The notes under the pieces: generated by a model
Seen by the model: the letters and a program-made list of their open reading frames with translations, nothing else
Told to the model about the DNA's origin: nothing
The model's database searches: none
IMG/VR virus record: IMGVR_UViG_3300043775_001610
Coordinates: 1 to 64,000 of that record
Source of the DNA: a virus
Reading direction: 5' to 3' (one strand)
DNA: 64,000 nucleotides
In this document: piece after piece, positions 11,609 to 20,753 of the stretch
Layout: each line of letters starts with the position of its first letter
How positions within the stretch are numbered: position 1 is the stretch's first letter
Position numbers and translations under genes: made by a program

Positions 11609-12172
11609 TTACTCTTTTTTAGATGGAAACTTGTCTAACCACTCTTTTGTTCGAGGAGTTAAACCTTTCCATGACGACCAATCTTGACCGCCATTGGTCA
11701 TATAATACGTTATCTCTGCGTTGATTGCTGGATCGAATAACGAGTAGTTACTATCCAGTTTGAATTTTTCTTTACGATCATCACCTAGGTTTCCCAACAT
11801 GTTGATCTGAAAAATTCCATAGGAACTGTCTCCAGTTTTCCTGTTGCCGTTATAAGCCATTGGGCGTCCATTAGACTCCTTTTTAGCTACAGCCCACGCC
11901 ATTTTAAGGGCGCTACCCTCAAAGCCTACAGCCTTGAGAAGTTCAACCAATTCTTTGTCTGTTAAAGACTCTGATGGTTTCCACACAGTATTGCTGAATT
12001 GCTCCAGCTTTTCCTTGTTAAGTTGTGCTTCGGTTTTTACTTCTGGTTTTACAACCAGTGCAGATGCTGATTGAATTATTTCTGGTTGACCAGTAAATAA
12101 AAACAGTACAGCTACTGCTATTGCAACATAGTGATGTAAAACATCGCTAAGTTTTTGTTTTATATTCTCCAT
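11609..12172 (-). CDS. membrane-anchored lytic transglycosylase (lysin), 187 aa
   Basis: The N-terminal hydrophobic helix (about residues 14-28, HHYVAIAVAVLFLFTG) is followed by a linker and an SLT/lysozyme-like domain. Catalytic Glu99 sits in AWAVAKKESNGRP, and DSSYGIFQINM is the classical SLT second motif. It probably cleaves the glycan strands of peptidoglycan from the outer face of the membrane after signal-anchor release, or acts as a virion-independent lysin. ATG 12172 is chosen because GGAGG lies 8 nt upstream; the ATGs at 12187 and 12178 lack spacing. It is transcribed leftward, opposite to the structural genes. Confidence 0.8.
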   Translation of the reverse strand: MENIKQKLSDVLHHYVAIAVAVLFLFTGQPEIIQSASALVVKPEVKTEAQLNKEKLEQFSNTVWKPSESLTDKELVELLKAVGFEGSALKMAWAVAKKESNGRPMAYNGNRKTGDSSYGIFQINMLGNLGDDRKEKFKLDSNYSLFDPAINAEITYYMTNGGQDWSSWKGLTPRTKEWLDKFPSKKE

Positions 12173-12205
12173 AGGCATTTCCTCCAATAGAGATAACGAA
12201 CTATA

Positions 12206-12235
12206 AGAATACCATTAAACTTTACAATATGTCAA
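12206..12235 (-). promoter_or_regulatory. leftward promoter for lysin cassette
   Basis: Perfect TTGACA (12230-12235), 18 bp, extended -10 TGG-TATTCT (12206-12211). It lacks the TGTCAG element of the early promoters, so it is likely controlled differently. The rest of 12188-12380 shows no gene. Confidence 0.7.
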
Positions 12236-12380
12236 CCTAAAAATATGATTTTATTTATTCTAGTTAACTAATAATAGTGATTGTTTTAAAATTATTTTTT
12301 ACCCTTCCTTTCTATAAAGAACTTTGGTAGAATAGGACTCTTACTAAATTTTATGTGCCATATGGCGGAAAAGAGACAAA

Positions 12381-14471
12381 ATGACAAAAATAAAAAACTT
12401 TAATCAATCCTCAGACTACTTTGAGGAAAAGCCAATGGTAATGCTTCAGCCAAATTCTGATAGTGCATTGATAAATAACCCATATGAAAACTTTATAGCT
12501 ATTTCTAGATATGCAAGATGGATACCAGATCTTAATAGAAGAGAAACATGGAAAGAAACTGTAGATAGATACTTTGACTTTATGCTTAATAACTTGAAAG
12601 AAAATTTTAACTATACTCCAGATGATATATTGCTTTCTAATCTTAAGGATGCTGTATATAAGAGAAATGTAATGCCTTCTATGAGAGCTGTCATGACTTC
12701 TGGTCCCGCCTTAGAAAGAGATAATGTTGCTGGCTATAACTGTTCTTATTTGCCAGTAGATCACCCAAGAGCATTTGACGAAACCATGTATATCTTGATG
12801 TGTGGTTCTGGAGTTGGTTTCTCGGTAGAATATAAATATATTAATAAGCTCCCGTCTATTCCACAATCTTTAGAAAAAGTCTCTGATGTTATTGTTGTAG
12901 AAGATTCTAAAACTGGATGGGCAACAGCATATAAGCTACTATTGAAGAATTTGTGGGATGGAAAGATTCCATCTTTTGATGTTACAAAAGTTAGACCAGC
13001 AGGAGCCAGACTTAAAACTATGGGTGGAAGATCTTCTGGACCTCAACCGCTAGTTAACCTTTTTGATTTTACAATTGCAAAATTTAAGACTGCAGCTGGA
13101 AGACAGCTTAAGCCAATTGAAGCCCATGACATAATGTGTAAGATTGGCGAGGTTGTTGTTGTTGGAGGAGTTCGTAGATCAGCTATGATCTCCTTGTCTA
13201 ATATCAATGACATAGAGATGGCGCAAGCAAAGTCTGGAAACTGGTGGGAAAACAATCCTCAACGTGCTCTTTCAAACAACTCAGTAGCGTATTCTAGAAA
13301 ACCAGACATGGAGCAGTTTATATCTGAATGGAAGTCTTTGTATGATTCAAAGTCTGGAGAAAGAGGAATCTATAACGTTGCTGCAGCACAAAAACAAGCT
13401 GCATTAAGTGGAAGAGATCCAGAAATACATTATGGCACTAACCCATGCTCAGAAATCATATTGAGACCTAATCAGTTCTGTAATTTGTCAGAAGTTGTTA
13501 TTCGTGAAGATGATAATGAAGAGTCAGTTTCTTTAAAAGTTGAGCTTGCTTCAGTTCTTGGAACATGGCAATCAACATTGACAAACTTTAAGTACATCAG
13601 AGAGGTTTGGAAAAAGAATACAGAAGAAGAAAGACTTCTTGGTGTATCTCTAACTGGACAGTTTGGAAATTCTTATTTTTCTGGTAAGTATCAGGCACAC
13701 AAGCCAGAAGGCTACACATGCAGATATAGCTGTGAAGGAAATTGCAAAAATAAAGATCATATTAAAGAAGATGATCACCTACGTCTTGAGCATGCTCTAC
13801 AAAGACTTAAGGTCAGAGCCAAAGAAGCAAATGTTAAGGAAGCGTCAAATATAGGAATTAACCCATCAGCTTCAGTTACATGTGTAAAGCCTTCTGGAAC
13901 AGTTTCTCAACTTACTGGAGTTTCTTCTGGCATGCACCCTTGGCATTCTGAGTATTACATTAGAACTGTTCGTGGGTCTAAGGGAGATCCTATTTCAATT
14001 TTTCTTAAAGAGATTGGAATTCCAGTAGAAGACGATGTAATGAAGCCTAACGAAACTTATGTTTTTTCTTTCCCAGTAAAAGCACCAAATGGAGCAACAT
14101 TAAGAAAAGATCTCACTGCCATAGAGCACCTAGAGCTTTGGATGATTTATCAGAAGGCTTGGTGTGACCATAAGCCATCTATTACAGTTTCTGTTAAAGA
14201 TGATGAATGGATGGAGGTTGGTGCTTGGGTTTACAAAAACTTTGATGATCTTTCTGGAATCTCTTTCCTTCCATATTCTGATCATTCTTACAAGCAAGCT
14301 CCATATCAAGAAGTTGGTAAGGAAGAGTATGACGAGCTGGTGTCAAGAATGCCTAAAAGCATTAGATGGGAAGATTTATCTTTTTATGAAACAGAAGATG
14401 GTACCTCTATAAATGCTACACTTGCCTGTAGCTCTGATGGTAATTGTGAATTGGTAGATATTAGCGCATAG
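12381..14471 (+). CDS. nrdJ: adenosylcobalamin-dependent class II ribonucleotide reductase, 696 aa
   Basis: Reduces ribonucleotides to deoxyribonucleotides using a B12-generated thiyl radical. The fold is monomeric, like the Lactobacillus RTPR. C121 (YNCSYLP) and C367 (FCNLSE) form the reducing pair. C356 (NPCSEI) is the expected radical cysteine, 11 residues before C367 as in RTPR. CVKPSGTVSQLTG and SSGMHPWHSEYYIRTVRGSK are conserved. The C-terminal pair C683/C689 would recycle the disulfide, with a slightly longer spacing than RTPR. It needs host cobalamin and thioredoxin. No class I nrdA or nrdB is seen. Confidence 0.93.
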   Translation: MTKIKNFNQSSDYFEEKPMVMLQPNSDSALINNPYENFIAISRYARWIPDLNRRETWKETVDRYFDFMLNNLKENFNYTPDDILLSNLKDAVYKRNVMPSMRAVMTSGPALERDNVAGYNCSYLPVDHPRAFDETMYILMCGSGVGFSVEYKYINKLPSIPQSLEKVSDVIVVEDSKTGWATAYKLLLKNLWDGKIPSFDVTKVRPAGARLKTMGGRSSGPQPLVNLFDFTIAKFKTAAGRQLKPIEAHDIMCKIGEVVVVGGVRRSAMISLSNINDIEMAQAKSGNWWENNPQRALSNNSVAYSRKPDMEQFISEWKSLYDSKSGERGIYNVAAAQKQAALSGRDPEIHYGTNPCSEIILRPNQFCNLSEVVIREDDNEESVSLKVELASVLGTWQSTLTNFKYIREVWKKNTEEERLLGVSLTGQFGNSYFSGKYQAHKPEGYTCRYSCEGNCKNKDHIKEDDHLRLEHALQRLKVRAKEANVKEASNIGINPSASVTCVKPSGTVSQLTGVSSGMHPWHSEYYIRTVRGSKGDPISIFLKEIGIPVEDDVMKPNETYVFSFPVKAPNGATLRKDLTAIEHLELWMIYQKAWCDHKPSITVSVKDDEWMEVGAWVYKNFDDLSGISFLPYSDHSYKQAPYQEVGKEEYDELVSRMPKSIRWEDLSFYETEDGTSINATLACSSDGNCELVDISA

Positions 14472-14542
14472 TGGTACAATTATATAATTGGGCTTAGGCT
14501 CAAAATTCCTGGGCACACCGCCTAGAAATAAGGAGGATCAAA

Positions 14543-14776
14543 ATGGCAAAAGCTAAAGAAGATCTTAATGGAGATGGAAAGGTTACAATGCAAGAGAAGA
14601 TTCTAGCAGCACTAGCAAGTTATGGACGTCATTTTCTAGGAGCGGCAATCGCCCTATATATGACAGGCAACACCAGCCCAAGAGACCTACTACTTGGCGG
14701 ATTCGCTGCCACAGCACCCGTAATTTTGAAAGCACTAAACCCTAATGAACCATCATTTGGGTTTACCAACAAGTAA
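14543..14776 (+). CDS. small membrane protein with EF-hand loop (holin candidate), 77 aa
   Basis: Residues 7-18 (DLNGDGKVTMQE) are a canonical 12-residue EF-hand calcium loop. Residues about 25-45 and 47-66 form two weakly hydrophobic helices (FLGAAIALYMTG, LLLGGFAATAPVIL). Size and two helices fit a holin, but the calcium loop is atypical and the lysin lies on the other strand more than 2 kb away. AAGGAGG precedes the ATG. Confidence 0.5.
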   Translation: MAKAKEDLNGDGKVTMQEKILAALASYGRHFLGAAIALYMTGNTSPRDLLLGGFAATAPVILKALNPNEPSFGFTNK

Positions 14777-14852
14777 ACAAAAAATAGTCGATTAGAAATA
14801 CTCCTGTGCTAAAATTAGTACAGGAGTATTCCTATTTAGGAGACTATGGCAA

Positions 14853-15200
14853 ATGGCAGGACAAAAGAATTTCGAAGTAGATCAAAATGCAACATTTAGT
14901 TTTATAGTAGAATATAAAGACGAAAATGACGATGCGATTGATCTTACTGGTGCATCTGCAAAGATGCAGGTGCGTGATACAAAAGGCGGCAGCAAGTTAG
15001 CTGTTACATTAACATCACCATCTGGCGGAATTACAATTGATGGACCTAATGGTAAATTAACTGTAAAAATGACACCAACACAAACAAGCAAAATCTTTTA
15101 TCCTAAATCATCTTATGATGTTATGGTTGTAGATTCTAATGGGAATAAGATAAAGCTCCTTGAAGGGTTTATGACCCTAAATAGATCGGTAACTATTTAA
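14853..15200 (+). CDS. tail or baseplate beta-sandwich protein, 115 aa
   Basis: The beta-rich sequence (FEVDQNATFSFIVEYKDEND, ASAKMQVRDTKGG, YDVMVVDSNGNKIKLLEG) resembles the N-terminal domain of BppU-like baseplate upper proteins and fibre adaptor domains. It probably starts the fibre gene cluster and may link appendages to the tail. The TAA overlaps the next ATG. Confidence 0.6.
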   Translation: MAGQKNFEVDQNATFSFIVEYKDENDDAIDLTGASAKMQVRDTKGGSKLAVTLTSPSGGITIDGPNGKLTVKMTPTQTSKIFYPKSSYDVMVVDSNGNKIKLLEGFMTLNRSVTI

Positions 15201-15640
15201 TGACTGAATCCGTAGTTGTTCGAGAGCAAATAAATAAAGTAGTAATTTCTTCTCCAGGTCCACAAGGACCAAGAGGAAGAACCATTCTAAATGGAAATGG
15301 AGACCCAGCAGCAAATTTGGGTCTTACTGGAGATTTTTACTTTGATATGCTTTCAGCTGCATTTCACGGACCAAAGCTTTCTGATTTAAATTGGTCAGGA
15401 GCAAGCAAAATATTTTTAACAAATAATACACTAGCGTATCCTTGGGAATTAACCCAAGTTACTGGTCCTTTATCTGGAGTGTATTCTGTTGTTATTAATC
15501 ATGGACTAGGATATCAACCAAACGTAACAGTTAAGTCTAGTGCAGGGGATATTTTGGAAACTGGAATAGACTACAATAGTACTAATCAAATAACACTGAC
15601 TATGGCTCAACCATTTTCAGGGACAGCATACCTGTCATAA
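15200..15640 (+). CDS. tail fibre protein with short collagen-like motif, 146 aa
   Basis: A GPQGPRG collagen-like triplet run (residues 20-26) follows a short N-terminal strand. The C-terminal half (GVYSVVINHGLGYQPNVTV, then DYNSTNQITLTMAQPFSG) matches the small beta-domain that often caps phage fibres. The collagen-like prolines are of interest beside the prolyl-hydroxylase-like array. Coupled to its upstream neighbour. Confidence 0.65.
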   Translation: MTESVVVREQINKVVISSPGPQGPRGRTILNGNGDPAANLGLTGDFYFDMLSAAFHGPKLSDLNWSGASKIFLTNNTLAYPWELTQVTGPLSGVYSVVINHGLGYQPNVTVKSSAGDILETGIDYNSTNQITLTMAQPFSGTAYLS

Positions 15641-15651
15641 GGAGATAGCAA

Positions 15652-16932
15652 ATGGCAAGAAAATTTTTAGTTAGCGTTGATCTCAACAAGAATGAGTTGC
15701 TCAATGCTAGAATCCAAAACTTAGGCTCAGCGCCTTCAAATCCAGTATCTGGTCAAATATACTACAATACTGGCACAAATATTCTTTACTTCTACAATGG
15801 AACAGAGTGGACACCCGCATCTGGTTCTACAGAAGTAATTCAAGACATTATTGGTTCGTCCGTATTAGCAGGAACAGCTTTAACCGCAACATACGACGAT
15901 ACCGCAGGCACAACAACATTAAAACTTAATGATACAGCAGTAACTGCTGGATCTTATGGGTCAGCAACAGCAATTCCGACATTTACAGTTGACTCCCAAG
16001 GTCGTTTGACTGCAGCAGGAACAGTAAACGTAGCAACCAATCTTTCAGTTGCTGGAGACACTGGAACAGACACAGTTGACCTTCTTACAGACACACTCAC
16101 AGTTGCTGGCGGAGAAGGAATTGATGTAGCCGTAACGAATAACACAATTACAGTATCTGCAGAAGATGCAACATACACAAATAAAGGTGTTGCTTCATTT
16201 AGCTCAACAGACTTTACAGTCACAGCAGGAGCAGTATCTCTTAATAAAGATCCAGTAATTACACTTTCAGGAGATGTAACTGGTTCTGCAACAATGACCA
16301 ATTTGGGTGATGTAACAATATCAACAACAATTGAGCCAAACTCAGTTGTTCTTGGAACAGACACAACTGGAAGTTACATTTCAACAATTGCTGGAACATC
16401 TGGAGAAATTACAGTTTCAGGATCTGGATCAGAATCAGCAGCAGTAACTATTGGATTGCCAGATGATGTAACAGTTACTGGTAACTTAACCATTGGTGGA
16501 AACCTTGATGTTCAAGGATCTATTAACTCTATAAGCACAACAGAAGTTAATATTGTTGATAATAAAGTTGTTCTTAATACAAATGTTACTGGAGCCCCAT
16601 CAGCAGATGCTGGTCTTAAGGTAAACCGTGGAACCTCTGCAGATGTAGAAGTTTTATGGAATGAGGCGGCAGACCAATGGACATTAACAAATGACGGTAC
16701 AAATTATCATGAGATAACAAGAAAGTATAAGACAACTCTCAATACATCAGCAACATCTTATACAGTAACTCACAATTTAGCAACAAAAGATGTTGTAGTT
16801 TCTATATATGAAGTTGCAGCACCATATGCAGAGATTCTTACAGATATTGAGCATACATCAGACTCAGCAGTAACTATTAAGTTTGCAGTTGCACCAGCAT
16901 CTGGAGAATATAGAGTAGTTGTAATAGGCTAA
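15652..16932 (+). CDS. tail fibre protein, 426 aa
   Basis: The N-terminal PVSGQIYYNTGTNILYFYNG stretch is a common phage fibre module. A long Thr/Ala/Val beta-helix-like repeat region fills residues 60-330. The C-terminal domain contains TSYTVTHNLATKDVVVSIYE and ends SGEYRVVVIG, a recurrent fibre tip. It probably forms a trimeric fibre. A strong AAGGAGATAG ribosome site lies upstream. Confidence 0.75.
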   Translation: MARKFLVSVDLNKNELLNARIQNLGSAPSNPVSGQIYYNTGTNILYFYNGTEWTPASGSTEVIQDIIGSSVLAGTALTATYDDTAGTTTLKLNDTAVTAGSYGSATAIPTFTVDSQGRLTAAGTVNVATNLSVAGDTGTDTVDLLTDTLTVAGGEGIDVAVTNNTITVSAEDATYTNKGVASFSSTDFTVTAGAVSLNKDPVITLSGDVTGSATMTNLGDVTISTTIEPNSVVLGTDTTGSYISTIAGTSGEITVSGSGSESAAVTIGLPDDVTVTGNLTIGGNLDVQGSINSISTTEVNIVDNKVVLNTNVTGAPSADAGLKVNRGTSADVEVLWNEAADQWTLTNDGTNYHEITRKYKTTLNTSATSYTVTHNLATKDVVVSIYEVAAPYAEILTDIEHTSDSAVTIKFAVAPASGEYRVVVIG

Positions 16933-16939
16933 GTCAAAA

Positions 16940-17404
16940 ATGAAACTTAAGTCTTCGTTAAACCTTCTAACGCTTGCAGAGAATCCATCTGCAGCTTTAG
17001 AAGGTGACGTATACTTTAACATTTTAACAAAAAATATTAGAATATACAATGGAGCAGTTTGGGTAGACATTACTCCTAAAAGCGATGACCCTACTCCATT
17101 TTATATGCACACTCACGCATATGATGGTTCAGTACATACAGTTAATACACAAAATCCTATTAATTTTAAAAATACTAATACAGCACAAAGCGTTTTAGAG
17201 ACTACCCCGCTTGTTTTAGGATTTGACGGTGGTGGACCAGGTGATGAAGTAGATTTTCCTAGGTTTGAAAATCTATCATTACTTTCAGGAGGAGCACCAG
17301 ATTCTTTATACTATCCCGAATCTGATAGTATTGTAATTAATGGTGGGGACTCTTCTGATCAATATTCACCAGTAATAAATGGAGGGGATTCAAGTGGCAA
17401 CTAG
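16940..17404 (+). CDS. tail fibre-associated protein, 154 aa
   Basis: The N-terminal PSAALEGDVYFNILTKNIRI plus YNGAVWVDITP resembles the same module as the preceding fibre. The remainder is Gly/Asp/Ser-rich, with two GGDSSD-type repeats at the C-terminus. No enzyme motif. It lies 8 bp after the previous stop and overlaps the next start by 11 bp. Confidence 0.6.
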   Translation: MKLKSSLNLLTLAENPSAALEGDVYFNILTKNIRIYNGAVWVDITPKSDDPTPFYMHTHAYDGSVHTVNTQNPINFKNTNTAQSVLETTPLVLGFDGGGPGDEVDFPRFENLSLLSGGAPDSLYYPESDSIVINGGDSSDQYSPVINGGDSSGN

Positions 17405-19148
17405 AATTCAATTAAGAAGAGATGTAGAAGATGATTGGTTTAGAGATAACCCAATATTAAGATCTGGAGAAATTGGAATATCTTTAGATTTAAATACATT
17501 TAAAATTGGAGACGGACAAACTCCTTGGAGAGATCTTGATTACGCCTTGGCTGGCACAATTGATGAATATATTCCGTTAAATCAAAAATCAGTTCCTGGT
17601 GGAGTTGCAGCACTAGATTCTGCTGGCAAAGTACCAGATTCTCAAATTCCAGCAGGAATTGCAAGAGATTCAGAAGTATCTTTAGCAATTTCTACAGAGG
17701 TTGAAAATAGAAATTCAGCTATTACAAATGCTATATCAAACCTTATAGATACAGCACCTGATGCATTAAATACTTTAAATGAAATTGCCGCTGCAATTAA
17801 TGATGATGCTTCATACGCTGCAACTATAACAACAGCACTAGGAACAAAAGCTAATTTATCTGATGTTACAGCAGCAACTGCAGCAGCAGCAGCAGATGCT
17901 ACAACAAAGGCTAACGCAGCGCAAGCAGCCGCCGCATCAGATGCTACATCTAAAGCTAGCGCAGCGCAAGCCGCAGCAACTGCTGCAGCCGCATCAGATG
18001 CTACATCTAAAGCTAGCGCAGCTCAAGCAGCAGCTATCTCAGCAGCAGAAACAGATGCTACAACAAAAGCCAACGCAGCTCAAGCAGCAGCTATCTCAGC
18101 AGCAGCAACAGATGCTACAACAAAATCCAGCGCAGCTCAAGCAGCAGCAATATCTGCAGCAGCAACAGATGCTACAACAAAGGCTAACGCAGCACAAGCA
18201 GCAGCAATAACTGCAGCAGGAACAGACGCTACAACTAAGGTAGAAGCAGAAGCAGCACTAAGAGTATCAGGAGATGCAGCTTCAGTATCTACAGCAGCAG
18301 CAGATGCTACAACAAAGGCCAACGCCGCTCAAGCAGCAGCTATCTCAGCAGCAGCAGCAGATGCTACAACAAAGGCTAACGCCGCTCAAGCAGCAGCAAG
18401 CTCTGCGGCAGACACAAAGGTATCATCTGCAATAGCAGCACTTACAAAATCTTCAGTTGGGCTTGCAAATGTTGATAATACAGCAGATGCTTCAAAGCCA
18501 GTGTCTGCAGCACAAGCTACTGCAATCGCAACTGCTAAGTCAGAAGCAATTGCAGATGCAACAGCTCAGGTAAATGCAGTAATCGCATCAGCGCCAGCAG
18601 CACTTAATACTCTAGACGAGCTTGCAGCAGCACTTGGAGACGACGCAAGTTTTGCCGCTACAGTAACAGCTAATCTTTCATCTAAAGCCCCAATTGCCTC
18701 ACCAACATTTACTGGTACAGTATCAGGAATTACAAAGACTATGGTTGGGCTTGGTAATGTTGACAATACTTCTGATACCAACAAACCAATTTCTTCATTA
18801 ACTCAAACTGCTTTAAATGCAAAATCTGATAACTTAATATCTACAGCTGGAACAACAAGTACAAGCTATTCAATAACATCTTCTGATCTTTATAAAAGAA
18901 TAGAGTTTAATTCGGCATCACCAATTACGGTTACTATACCAGCAGATATTACTTTAAACCTACCAATTGGCTCTAGTATTGAATTGCTTCAAGCAAATAC
19001 TGGAAAGATAACTGTTCAGGGAGAGAGTGTATCTGTTTTAATTTATGGACCAGACAATCAATTTAAATCCAGAGTACAGTGGTCATCAATATTTATTGAA
19101 AAAAGAGCAGCAAACAGCTGGTTGGTAACTGGCGATACGGAAGCCTAA
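17394..19148 (+). CDS. tail fibre with Mtd-type N-terminus and Ala-rich coiled coil, 584 aa
   Basis: The GTG start at 17394 is chosen because GGAGGGG (17381-17387) is correctly spaced. Residues 2-48 (TRIQLRRDVEDDW, GEIGISLDLNTFKIGDG) form a major-tropism-determinant-like N-terminal domain. Residues about 155-345 are tandem ADATTKANAAQAAA-type repeats, predicted as trimeric coiled coil. A beta domain follows, containing DLYKRIEFNSASPITVTIPAD. It is probably a receptor-binding fibre. Confidence 0.78.
   Translation: MATRIQLRRDVEDDWFRDNPILRSGEIGISLDLNTFKIGDGQTPWRDLDYALAGTIDEYIPLNQKSVPGGVAALDSAGKVPDSQIPAGIARDSEVSLAISTEVENRNSAITNAISNLIDTAPDALNTLNEIAAAINDDASYAATITTALGTKANLSDVTAATAAAAADATTKANAAQAAAASDATSKASAAQAAATAAAASDATSKASAAQAAAISAAETDATTKANAAQAAAISAAATDATTKSSAAQAAAISAAATDATTKANAAQAAAITAAGTDATTKVEAEAALRVSGDAASVSTAAADATTKANAAQAAAISAAAADATTKANAAQAAASSAADTKVSSAIAALTKSSVGLANVDNTADASKPVSAAQATAIATAKSEAIADATAQVNAVIASAPAALNTLDELAAALGDDASFAATVTANLSSKAPIASPTFTGTVSGITKTMVGLGNVDNTSDTNKPISSLTQTALNAKSDNLISTAGTTSTSYSITSSDLYKRIEFNSASPITVTIPADITLNLPIGSSIELLQANTGKITVQGESVSVLIYGPDNQFKSRVQWSSIFIEKRAANSWLVTGDTEA
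17860..18420. repeat. Ala-rich direct repeats in fibre gene
   Basis: Multiple imperfect copies of a block reading GATGCTACAACAAAGGC, AACGCAGCTCAAGCAGCAGC and related units encode ADATTKANAAQAAA. Very similar DNA occurs in the fibre gene at 23030-23890, giving potential for recombination between fibres. Confidence 0.8.
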
Positions 19149-20731
19149 TGAGAAGTGCTAAAAAGAAAAGGGTTGTTAACTCTAAGCTTAAAGCATATCA
19201 GCAGTTTTTAGATAGTTTTGGCGGTGTAACATTAAAAGCTGGATGGAAGTCTTACAGGGGATCCTGGGTTCTAGGTACTGGAGTTGCTATAAGTAGCTCA
19301 GACCCATCTACATATGCAATATCTGGAGTTAAGCTTTCGCTTCCAAATCTTACTGCATCTGCTGGAGTTACTGGTGGAACGGGATTAACATATTGGGTAT
19401 CAGATGCTAATAGCTGGGTTGCTTCTGTTTCTTACAATACTACATCTACAAGCTATCCATGCAATACTGGTTTAGTAACTAATGGAAGTAATCCACCATC
19501 TGCAAATTGTTGTGGAGGCGTTTCAACAATAGCTGGATCTGCTCCATATCAGTATGCAGCACAATTAAACCCTGCTTATTCTTTTTCATATTCAGCGGAA
19601 TTAAATCCTGCTTATTCATTTTCATATTCAGCGCAATTAAATCCCGCTTATTCATTTTCATATTCAGCGCAACTTAGCCCTTCTTATTCTTTTTCTTACG
19701 GTGCTGCATACCAGAATCCTTCTTCATCTAGCTACGCAGCATACAATCAGCCAGCATCAAGTTTTACATATAGCGCAAGCAGTTCTTACACAGCCGAAAC
19801 AAGGTGTTGTGGAGTTTTTAATATTTCTAAGGATTTTTATCAAAGAACAAATGGAATACCTTTATGTTCTCAATGCAGCGGGCCATGTGAAGAAACATAT
19901 TCTTTTAGCCAATGTTGTCCTTCAGGTACAACAAAATCAGGTGCAACATGTTATTACCCAGCCTCAGTTACACTGTCTTGCCCTTCTGGAGGAACCTTGT
20001 CTGGAAGTACTTGTACTGTAAGTACGCCAGCATCAACCACCTGTCCTTCAGGAGGAACTTTATCTGGAAATAATTGCATAGTTGATGTGCCTGGATACTA
20101 CTATTGCCCTTCAGGTGGAAACCTAAGTGGGTCTACTTGCACTGTTTCTGTAGCTGCTAGCTACAGCTGCCCTTCAGGCGGTAGCCTAAGTGGGTCTACT
20201 TGCACTGTTTCTGTACCTGCTAGCTACAGCTGCCCTTCAGGTGGTAGCCTAAGTGGGTCTACTTGCACTGTTTCTGTACCTGCTAGCTACAGCTGCCCTT
20301 CAGGTGGTAGCCTAAGTGGGTCTACTTGCACTGTTTCTGTACCTGCTAGCTACAGCTGCCCTTCAGGTGGCTCTTTGTCTGGCACAACATGCTATGTTGG
20401 CCCTGGACCAACTCAGTACAGCTGTTACACTCAAACAACAACGCAAACAAATTATAATTATTATTTAAATGTAATAAAATCAATCGGAGGAGTAGTAAGC
20501 TCAGTCGGTACAGATGTTGCATTGCCTTCACAGCCACTAGCAATAAAAGTTATTATTTCAGGAACAAATGTAAGATCTATTGCATATTCTACAATAGGAA
20601 TGACTAATTCTATAGGAGAAAGATCAGACACAATTACTTCACCGAATAGGACAGGCGTGGTTGGAATAATAAAATCTCCGTCTCCATATAATCAAGGCTC
20701 GACAGTTTCTAACTTTTCTGCTACAATATAA
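19148..20731 (+). CDS. Cys-rich tandem-repeat surface protein, 527 aa
   Basis: Two repeat families are visible. LNPAYSFSYSAQ-type 12-mers, about four copies, lie around residues 140-180. CPSGGSLSGSTCTVSVPASYS-like units of about 21 residues, seven to eight copies, lie around residues 277-420, each with two Cys 11 apart. An additional Cys cluster (RCCGVF, CSQCSGPCEE, QCCPSG) precedes them. The architecture is adhesin-like. Disulfides would form only in an oxidising extracellular setting, fitting a virion appendage. The start overlaps the previous stop as TAATG. Confidence 0.65.
   Translation: MRSAKKKRVVNSKLKAYQQFLDSFGGVTLKAGWKSYRGSWVLGTGVAISSSDPSTYAISGVKLSLPNLTASAGVTGGTGLTYWVSDANSWVASVSYNTTSTSYPCNTGLVTNGSNPPSANCCGGVSTIAGSAPYQYAAQLNPAYSFSYSAELNPAYSFSYSAQLNPAYSFSYSAQLSPSYSFSYGAAYQNPSSSSYAAYNQPASSFTYSASSSYTAETRCCGVFNISKDFYQRTNGIPLCSQCSGPCEETYSFSQCCPSGTTKSGATCYYPASVTLSCPSGGTLSGSTCTVSTPASTTCPSGGTLSGNNCIVDVPGYYYCPSGGNLSGSTCTVSVAASYSCPSGGSLSGSTCTVSVPASYSCPSGGSLSGSTCTVSVPASYSCPSGGSLSGSTCTVSVPASYSCPSGGSLSGTTCYVGPGPTQYSCYTQTTTQTNYNYYLNVIKSIGGVVSSVGTDVALPSQPLAIKVIISGTNVRSIAYSTIGMTNSIGERSDTITSPNRTGVVGIIKSPSPYNQGSTVSNFSATI
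20098..20373 (+). repeat. 63-bp tandem repeats encoding Cys units
   Basis: A 63-bp unit (AGCTGCCCTTCAGGTGGTAG through GTACCTGCTAGCTAC) is repeated about four times with only a few base differences. Recent expansion or contraction by recombination is likely. Older, more diverged units lie just upstream. Confidence 0.85.
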
Positions 20732-20753
20732 ATATAAACAGAAAGAGATAATA

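Noticed and set aside
12300-12380. Promoter for the ribonucleotide reductase gene (TAGAAT near 12332)
   Set aside because: No acceptable -35 hexamer and no consistent spacing; not listed as a feature.
19479-20543. Lys/Asn- and Leu-rich antisense frames over the Cys-repeat gene
   Set aside because: Produced by the tandem repeats on the opposite strand; no start context.
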